Positions 54,901 to 64,000 of a stretch of 64,000 bases of DNA are shown here, piece after piece; position 1 is the first letter of the stretch; every line of letters begins with the position of its first letter. The stretch comes from Chionis minor (Eukaryota; Chordata; Aves; Charadriiformes; Chionididae), in contig VZSF01008499.1 of assembly GCA_013398295.1 (NCBI GenBank), forward strand, positions 710,899-774,898, read 5' to 3'. Below the pieces are notes generated by a model. It made no database searches. It was not told the origin of the DNA and was given only the letters and a program-made list of their open reading frames with translations. A program made the translations under genes and the position numbers.

Positions 54901-57900
54901 GCCACTGTAACTGGTTTGAAATTTTGCAGCTGCTAAGATTACTTAGCTTTGGTTTAACAGCAAATGTCATCAGCCCAAATCTGTTCTTCAAGTGAGCTTT
55001 CCTTCCATTTACTATTTCTTTTTCAAATTCTTTAGTCATCGGGTTTAGGGGATTATCGAAAGCTGCCCTAAGACTGGTTCTCTGTGCCAGGGCTCTTCGG
55101 CCTGTTTTGTCAGAGGAAGATCCCAGATGGAAGCTAATGGGCATGCCAGAAAAACACGGAGAATGGGAGAGCATCTGAGTGCTAGACCTCTCAAGAGGGG
55201 CTCTTGCGGAGCGCCGGAGGGAATAAGGGAGAGAGAAGCAGCATCTTGGTGCAGAAGGGAGCTGGGTCAGAGGCGGTGGGGAGGAGACGGCACAGCGGGG
55301 TGGAAGGGGATAACTGAGCCCCTTGTGTCAGAGTATTTTTGACTGGGTACTCCACAGGAAAGGGATGGTGCCTCCTCTTAAGTGCATTTTCATGCATGCG
55401 TAGATTCAGATTAGCTGATATAAACTGCATTTTTGGTTACATAGGTCTGCCCAGGCTGTTTGGGGAAGTGGGAAGAAGAGCTGTTTAGCGGCGCTGTTCC
55501 ATTTTTGCAGAAAATTCAGTCGGCAGTAACACTGCTATCTCTTGCCAGCAATACCTTACGCCGTAAAGATATGTTCAAATATCTGAGGTGCATGCAAACA
55601 TTTCTAGGCACAAACCCAACACAGTGAAGCATTACAAACAGACTAATATTTGAAAATGGTAATTTAAAACCGTATCTGGAAGACCATTTGTAACATGAAC
55701 TTTCATCGCCGATTTTAATTTCTTTGTGAGTTTCAATACTTGTACCTTTAAGAGGACAGTGGCTGATGCTGAAGCTACTCTTTGCTGAGGTTAAAACTTA
55801 TTATTTAAAACAAGTGGTTTAAAAACTACTTGCAACCTGGCAGTAAACCCATATGTACATACACAGATATTTATACTACAGTATCTATCTAAGCATCTGA
55901 CTGCCTACTGCCTACTTAATCATTGGGCTCTCTGTGTTGAAAACAGATTCTGGAATACTTCATGAGAGGAACCAGCATGGTCCTTTTCATCTGTTGCCTA
56001 TGAATTATCCATAGTATAGCAACTGCACTTCCCACCAATGGTATTTTCTGAAGCTTTATAGTTCTATAACGTTGGCAAGCTTAAGATGCCAAATTAACAA
56101 GCAGCATCAACAAAGGAGAATGTATTTACCCAGCTGCTGAGAATCTTTTCCCGATAGTAGAGCAGTGGGTTATGAAAGCCATTTCATGACAAAATGCAGC
56201 TGAGAACTGCATTTTATCTTGCATCAAAACATTTTTTTCCTTTAGAAGAACAATGGAAAGCGGATCAAATGAGGTAGTGATCGCATGCTGATGTTTTTAC
56301 ACAATGTTTCAAAGATTTAATGTTTCATAAAAACTCTGTTTGCTAATGATGTGAGACCCGTTTGCATTGCAGTAAATTGCTAAATGGATTGTGCAGTGTT
56401 TTTCTTAGACAAGATCGTTGCCTCTTTTTCTCTTCTTCTGTTTGCTTTTTTTGAAACACACAGTTATTTACCTCATAACTCAAATAAAATATGCCACCTG
56501 TATTCCCAGATCATGTGGGGAAACACCATGCAGCTCAGGCACTGCTAGTAAGAAGCACAGTTCACTTCACATTGTCTTTCGAGCAGCAGCAGTGCTGACA
56601 TGCTAATGGCTTACTGCACAAGAGTACCTATTACAGATCTAATGAGATTTTCTCTAGTGCTATCTACTTACTTTTTCTTTCTCATTTTCTCTCCGAAATC
56701 ACGAAGGGATCATTGGAAATCAGTGGGCATCTACCAAAACCAATCTCTTTCCTTCTATCCTCTTGTTCTAATTTGTGGGGCCAGCTGCTGAAAGAAGGCC
56801 CTTAAAAAAGTCCTCGATTTTTTCCTCTTTTTCATAAAATCCAGTCAGCATCTAGCTCATTGAAAAGAAGAGGAGAATATCAAGCAATACAATGTCCATT
56901 ATATGTGCTTAAGCAAACTGGATTCAGTGCAATAAAAGGCAGTGGCTTCCGTATATGCTAATCTGTGCATTTGAGATATTTAAATGTTCAGCAGCGACCT
57001 AATTCTGCACTACTGGTTTTAGCAGCAGGACTATAATGATCTGTGAAGGGGCAGAGCTTGGGCAACGCTGAGGGGTTTTCTAATTCTTTACCAGGGTTAC
57101 CTCAGTGAGAACATGCTCTTCAGGTATTGAGTTCCTGCCTTTTTTGTGCGGCTTAGTGCTGTGTAATGACTGGCTTTAGCCAGGTCTGGAATTTAGCACA
57201 GCGAAGCTGCGCACGGAGGGCAGAAAGGCGCTCCTGGGGCAAATGGTGCCCTTACACAATTCAGTACCTCCTCTGCTAGCTATCTTAGCTGGCTTTAATC
57301 TTGCCTAATACGGATAAAAAGACCAATGAAATCGGGACTGCTGAGACCTTCCTACGTGTTGTACAAATCCTGTTGATAACCCTGCATATGTTTTCAGCAG
57401 CTGACCTCTGCTATGCTAAAAACTAGCTCGCTAGAGCAAGCTAGCCTGTGTTGCAGGCAAATGCAACATATGGGGGAAAAAAAATCCAGAAAGGTATTTA
57501 GGCTTTTAAATCAATAGTGTAAAGCATGATGTAGAGTAGAGTATGATTGGGAGTGGCCGGGTGGGGTGGTTGTGTTTTGTTCCTTTGGCTTGAGGCTAAA
57601 TGCGTTAGTTTGAAAAAAGCTGGACTAATCCTGCAATGTCTTGTAGTGAGAATCATCCCTCAAGGTCATGGTGCAATCCTACTTACTCTTGAGAGGTAAT
57701 AGCCAAGTAGACAGAAACAAAGCTAAAAGCAAAATGGAGAGAGATAAAATTATATGTGAGCTCCAGTTCTTCAAAGTGGGGAGAGAAAAAGTAACTGGTG
57801 AGATTTTGTTTTCAGGTGATTCCTTTGCCTCCCTCTAATAACAGTGCTGGTGACATTATAGAGGATTTCACGTGTTCAAAGTGTGATGTCGCCATTAATG

Positions 57901-60900
57901 AATGATTCTTACAAGCAGCCAAGTGAATTAGCAGCAAGTAAATATTACCTGCCTTTTAACTTAGGGAAAATGAGCCTTACAGCAAAGTCCTGTGATGAAC
58001 ATTAAAATGTATACTGCATAGTACATTACTTAGCCACAAAAACAGTCTCCGCACAGATTTCAATGTTTTTTGATGTTCTAGTGTTTTTCCATTTCTGCCT
58101 GAAAATGCTTACTCCTGGCAAACAGAAAAAAATGTAGCTTGACGCCAATTTTTCTGAGTGGATGAACCATGAAAGCTAGTGGCCAATGTGACTGCTTAAA
58201 CTAATCTTTCAATTTGAATCTTCAAATAGTCTGCTAATCAACCTGGCTTGCGCACATGGAGGTTACTGCGCCATTTCTTGGGTGTGTAATGGGTGTATAG
58301 GCTTTTTTCACAGTTTCAGTTAAATGGAAATTTTAGTGTTATCTTCTGGGGTAGTTTCTGTTTGGAAGACTATTTGCATGTCTTTCCTTCTGTCTTACAA
58401 TAATATGTCAGCCTCAGTATTTGAGATTATATTGCCAGTGCTGAAGTCATATGCTGTATACACAGGTTTTTACATGGATACTCTGAGTGGGCTTTTGCAG
58501 TGTTGTATACTGAGCTAATGTTCTCCTTCTAATGCATGCCTCTATGTGTGGTGATTTAGCCCATGGTTGTGAATTCTTGTGAAGTGGACATTTCCTTTTG
58601 GATTACATCTTCTTATCCTAAAATAAGCAACTATACTTACATTTGGTATTGTTTTGTTGTAACAGAAGAGTCTACACTAACAGACCCATAGTTGTTAATT
58701 TGCAGATGTGAGAATTCAGCAGTGTAAAGCTTGATTTATTTGCTTGCCCAGTGCTATGTTCTATAATTAGCTTTGGCTTCCTTTCACATGGGATGAAAAA
58801 CACAACATGTTCCACAGGGAAGCATCCAAGTGTGTTGAACTCGGAGGTAGTATTAAATTAAATCCCATTTAATTTACTTTTTCTCCTGTACCCTTTATTG
58901 CTTTGTAACTTTCGCTTACTTAAAAAGAGTTGCAATGGTAGAATATATTTTTGAAAGGTAGAGATTTGTACTTAGAAACCTGGTTTCAGATATCCAGATT
59001 CTTTCTCCTTTCTTTTAATAGAGTGAGAAAAGATATAATGATGTGCTAAAGGTTCTTGTGATGTCTGCGGTGTCTAAAGTTATATTGAGGCAATGATGAA
59101 ATGTACAGCCTATTAAGGAGGACTGCTGGAATATACACGCTCCTAAGAATCATGTTTTTGGCAGACGTAAATGCTGTCATAGGCTGAGGAAAATCAACTT
59201 TAAAATATGTGGATTCTGCTAGCCTTAATTTTATGGTAAATGCTTAGGTAAACATTCTGCCAGCATCTGTGATGAAGCCTTTGAGTAAAGTGTAATAGTT
59301 TTGTTTTCTCAGTTAGAGATGGTAACTAGATTAAGAAAGGAACTAAATTGTAAAACCTTGGTCCTGCACATGAAAGGGCCCACTTAATATTATACAACCG
59401 CTATAAAAACATACCCAGGGTCTAAGCAAACATTCCTTTGCTCCTTAACTGTGACAACAGAGTGTTTCCAAAGTTATTCCCAGAAAGCAGAGATCCCAGT
59501 TACTGGACTGAACAGTGTTTTGTCATTTTTCTGTGAGATTTAGCAAAGCCTTTCTTAAGAAACCGAAGTTTTGGAAGTGGTGAGCACTTAAAAATAACCA
59601 GAGGGATCTTGTAATTGACTTTTCAAATAGTCTGTAATAAAGGAAGATACTGACAGGTATATCCTCTCTGCTGACTGTCACCGTACTGGTAATTGGCTGT
59701 GGTCCACAGAGAAACCACATTGATACAAGTCATAATTGCTTCAGTGTTTTGTGTTTTAAGTAGGGACGGTGCATTAGAACTGCATTCCTTCCGGAAGACA
59801 AGGTGCAGCTGATGCACAGGAACTCTACCTGTGTTAAATAAGACTGTTCTTGCTAATCAGCCAAGTCCAGAAACGTGTTGTCCCACTGCCTTTTGGCAAG
59901 TTTAGGCATCTGCTCCTACAGCACAGATGTCAGAGTGTGTTACTGAGATCATGTGAACCTAAGAACAGAACATTTGCCTTTACAAACAATTCTTTCCACT
60001 GTTGCCTTGTTCTTCCACGCAGGTTTTTAGGTCTTTCAGACAGCCATATCCTTCCCAGGGTTTTTTTTTTTTCTTATGAAGATTTTGCCATGAGGCTTTT
60101 CTTTTCTTCTGGGAACTGAACTTCAGAGAGAGGTTAGAGTTCATGCCTTTGTAGAATTCATCAGAGGCATCTGACTAGGTGCTGCTCCCTTTCCAATTCA
60201 TGTTAATTTTTTAACGTGTATTTCGTTTTAAAAATCCAATCCCTCAACACTCTTTACAGCTCTTCCATTAACGAAACACAAACAAAAACCCCTTCTCAAA
60301 CCTTAAAGGTAAAAAATTTTGGTAACTGATTTTCTGTCAACCTGTCGTACAAGGTAATCACCATGCAGCATATTTATAACCTGTATTTCTCTCCAGAATC
60401 TCCTTCTCCAGAAATACATGCTGGGCTTGGAAGGAATAAACGTATCAGTCTTTAAAAACATCCTCACAGGCAGAACAACTATCTTTCTGGATTTAGAGTG
60501 TGAGAAATTGAACCACTTGTTCTATCCCTTTAACAACATGAGTTTTGTTTAATTCCAATCTATTTATACTGGTAAAACTGAGTAATGGATCTTGGACTGA
60601 TTCTCAGTTTTGGTCTTTAAAGTGGTCTTGTGTGTGGTAAGGGACAACAGACTTCAGTTGTGGTCCAGGTACTCTTGTAAATTCTAGTATTTCACTAACT
60701 GCACACCCTTCACCACTGTCATTAAATGACCAATGTCATTTAGTGCAGTTGAGATAATAAAGTTGTATGAATATCAGATTATATCAAAGGTCCATGTACT
60801 TCAACACCCTGTCTCAGTCCCCAATAGCAGCAAAAGAGCACAGCAAGCGCAGAGTGGTATTTCCTTAGAAAGTTTTGTCACCCTACAGCTGTGTGTGTAG

Positions 60901-63900
60901 CTCAGGTTCCTGAGTTATGGGTAATGGCTTTCTATTGATATTTAGCAGCCCTCAGTGGATTCTTCTTCAATGATCTATGGAGTGACTCTTGCCCTACACC
61001 TCCTCACCGGTCTTTTGATGTTGCTATTTACACAGAGTCCTTTTGCACTATGAGTGGAGGAAGCCACAATGCAAGGTTTAGGAGAGCAGGAGCACTTCTT
61101 GCTGACCACCTACAGAAAACATGGGGAAGTTCAGTCCTTAAAATTATTATTAAAACCACTGTGATTTAAGCACATTTCCCGTTAATTTTCTGCTGTCTCA
61201 GGAAGTTAATTTTACTATTTCAAGTTAAAAGAGCAGAGTTGAATTTTAACAGCTCTCCAGCAAATTGGTTGCAAACAGAAGGCAGAAACCCCAGACAGGA
61301 CTGAAAAGTCAGGACACAAAAATCAACGCCTTTCTTTTTCAAATCTGTTTGAAACTTTTCTTATAAAGGATTTTTATTTTAATGTGCCCATAAGCAGAGC
61401 TGCAATGTAAGATTGCGTATGAACATGAGAAACAAAAATGTTTCTCTCTCTAGACATAAATTCCTCTGTTTACTCCAGATTTAGGAAATTGCATATTTCT
61501 CTTCCTTAGTTGTGATCTGTACTAATGTATTTTCCTTTAATACAGAAATAAAAGCATCTAAACCATCTCATGTGGAATGCAGGGAGATGAAGCTCTAATG
61601 GCTGCAAGATCCTTACTGAGAATTTCTAATCCCTGATCAGAAGCGAATCACTAAATCACAGTAGTGACAAATGCTGATATTTTATTTTCACCCACTGGAA
61701 ACTTTTCTGCTATTAGCATGTATTTTTTTGCATGCTCTAAACATGCAAAAATTTTGTGTACTCTGCACACCAAAGATTTAAAGATGCACAAGTAAGCTTT
61801 GCTCTCTCATCTGTTCTGGTGAAACAGCCTTTGAAACTTCCATGTGAACAAGAAGCTTGTCAGCTGACCCCAAGTCCTTTTCTGACAGCTAAATGCTGAA
61901 AAAATGTTAGAAAAATGACCAACACAGTCATCCAGACTGTTACTCATCAACTTGCAATTCAGCAATAGTAATTGGTAACGTGTTGCTGTAGTAGCCTCAG
62001 AGCAGCCTGGGAAGACTATTCCTGCCTTCCAGCTGCTCCGGGAAAGCCTACCTGCTGGACCGTACCTCTCCTATTCGTTATCACCCTACCGCTGAGGTGG
62101 TAACTGGGAGCAAAATGCTCCCTTCCACTCAGTCTCAAACTCTTCCACCTTCTCCTGCCCACCCGTTCTGGGGACCTGCAGCAACCCTGCAGAGCCCTTT
62201 TCCTCACTGTGCAGCAAACAATCACATAAGTGGCTGGTAAGGCAGTAATCCCTTTGTGGCCTAATCTGTTAATTAGAATCATTAATTGTTGGGCCACTGA
62301 TTAATTAATTTTGAATGATCTAGCTCAGCAGAATTCAGTCTCCATCTTAGATTTTATGGGAGAGAGTCTGATTGATGAAATTAAAATATTCTCACTTACA
62401 ATTCACAAAGCATCCGTTCCTTCAGTTAATAAAATGCATGTAAACTGAGAATATCAATGCAAATATAAAGTAGCTGCTGTATTACCATTTTAAAAACGTT
62501 ATATTAGAAAGTTTTTCATGTTAGCTGTTTCACCAACAATCATTCTGAGCCATTCACACTAATGTTGTGATCACTTCTTTATTAGCTGATGTGTTTTATT
62601 GTGGTTCACTGAATTCTAGAGTTCCATCTTTCTTGTAAATTATAAGGCTCTAATATACCAACCAACCAAATAAAGCTCTAATCACACCAATGTCAGTCTG
62701 CTACTACTATTATGATGCTACATTTGCAGAGTGAAGATCTGTTTATTTTTATTTTCATTCCACTCCTCTTTCATTTTTTTTCCTGAAATTCTTATAGGTT
62801 TCAAGGACTTTTAGAGACCATTGAGCCTAAAAGCTCAGTGCTAAGAGTGCAAGATATTGCCCTAGTACTTACTCAAAGCTTTTAGCCCTTTTCTTGTCTT
62901 AGGCAATGCTCTTGTTAAGCTGCTTGTCCTTGTCCATACTGAAGCCCTCTTGAACACATTCAGCAGTCAAACTTTGTGGTTTGATAAGTGTTAAAGTTGA
63001 GAACCAAGATTAAATATCTCTGCTCTATGAGAAGGCCCAATGATTAATCAGTCTTGACAAAGGTGATAAAAGCAGGTTGCAAAGCTTAAAATCATTCAAA
63101 TAAACACTCTTATGTGCTTTAAATGGTATATTGAAGAGTGTTTAGTAATTGATATAACTTTTTTAGGGGACAATCATGATTGTGGTCACTGGGTTATTTG
63201 CTATTTTGACCTGATCTAACATCAGCGCAGCCTAATTTTGAAGTTGGATTCTGTTTTGAGGAAGTGTTTGGACTATATGACTTCCAGAAATCTCTTTTAA
63301 TCTAAATTGTATTATACTACCTGTTTTGATTTTGCATTAATATGATTATATTGATTGTGTTAAGGCTTTTTGTTATGCAGAGTAGTGTGAGCTCAGAGTC
63401 GCAGTCAGAGGCAAGTAGTACAACAAAAAATTAAGGTCATTTCTCTTGCCTGTTTGCTTTGAAGGCCCCACAGATGCGAGCAGAAGATCTGTGGAAGTTG
63501 TGAACACTGACATAAGCAAGAATGATGGGAATTTCTGCCAAACAGCTTTTTGAAATTGTACTTCTTTTTTGTGTATAAGTATGTGCAAGCTAATTTGGTT
63601 TTCTACAAGTGTAAACATTATTCATGAGTATTTGTTGAATATTTTTTTCAGAAAAATGCAAATTGTAGAAGGTGAGCAATCTATTCATATTGCATGCTCA
63701 CTATTTGCAGCATGTGAGTGATCACTCATATAAGAGGGGACAGATTTTGCTCCCCAGAAGAATGCATCTGCATTTTCTCTGGTACTGTAGCTAATGGTGG
63801 AAGTTAGGTATTAACAAGTAACTAAATACTGCCAGGATCAACATTATCCTGATAATACATATAAAATCTGAGTGAGTGTGTAACATTTTCAGAAATATTT

Positions 63901-64000
63901 TGCCAAGTGACGACAAATAATAGCATCCTCCCAAATGGTGGCCAACTGATCTCTTTGTTTGCATTTACACGATATTTCCTGATTACTTTTTGATTGATAT
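51934..64000. other. Gene-free AT-rich region
   Basis: About 12 kb with no coding region I can defend on either strand and no further CR1, LTR or satellite recognised. The stretch contains segments with dense homeodomain-type TAATTA cores (62265-62315) and an octamer-like ATGCAAAT (62457-62464), so it may hold regulatory DNA. That cannot be shown without alignment. Confidence 0.5.

Noticed and set aside
1..64000. CRISPR arrays, operons, tRNA or rRNA genes
   Set aside because: None seen; the window is vertebrate nuclear DNA.
48284..64000. Neighbouring genes expected from vertebrate synteny (NPY2R, GUCY1A1)
   Set aside because: No exon of either could be recognised on either side of MAP9 in this window.

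Overview
The window looks like a bird nuclear genome. It carries several CR1 LINE fragments, some ending in the ATTCTATGATTCTATGA-type 3' end. It also holds a beta-like (class II, dUTPase-carrying) endogenous retrovirus, and one split vertebrate gene with long introns that matches microtubule-associated protein 9 (MAP9). Nothing is bacterial. Three N tracts (14241-14869, 15630, 47351-47555) plus one N at 47248 suggest a draft assembly. The species cannot be named from the sequence alone.

Layout. 1-8093: AT-rich intergenic DNA with no supportable gene. 8094-16099: the endogenous retrovirus, plus strand, flanked by a perfect 6-bp target-site duplication (GTTGTG). It has a 326-bp 5' LTR, a primer-binding site, an uninterrupted gag, a dUTPase/protease region split between frames, a pol broken by frameshifts and TGA stops, and an env reduced to its last membrane-anchor stub. 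Its 3' part is anomalous: a foreign U3-like fragment behind a first polypurine tract, a second envelope tail and polypurine tract leading into a third LTR start, an N gap, then an exact 760-bp repeat of pol/env sequence, and finally the 317-bp 3' LTR. 16100-28919: intergenic, with an old CR1 open-reading-frame remnant at about 23.9-25.1 kb. 28920-47350: MAP9 on the minus strand. Twelve coding exons (2019 nt, 672 codons plus stop, all phases consistent) run from about 46.3 kb down to 28.9 kb; the first N-terminal codons were not found. The CpG-rich promoter region is cut by a gap after a 17-G run. 47556-64000: upstream of MAP9, with two CR1 3' ends and otherwise gene-free AT-rich DNA.

Function. 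The only host gene supported is MAP9, a spindle and ciliary microtubule-binding protein. Two of its features deserve checking: an exon-like 65-nt segment in the last intron with very good splice sites that would change the C-terminus, and an apparent absence of the serine that aligns with the Aurora-A site of human MAP9. The retrovirus cannot be replication-competent as shown. Its interest lies in its chimeric 3' end: it seems to carry the body and part of the U3 of one retroviral lineage between LTRs of another.
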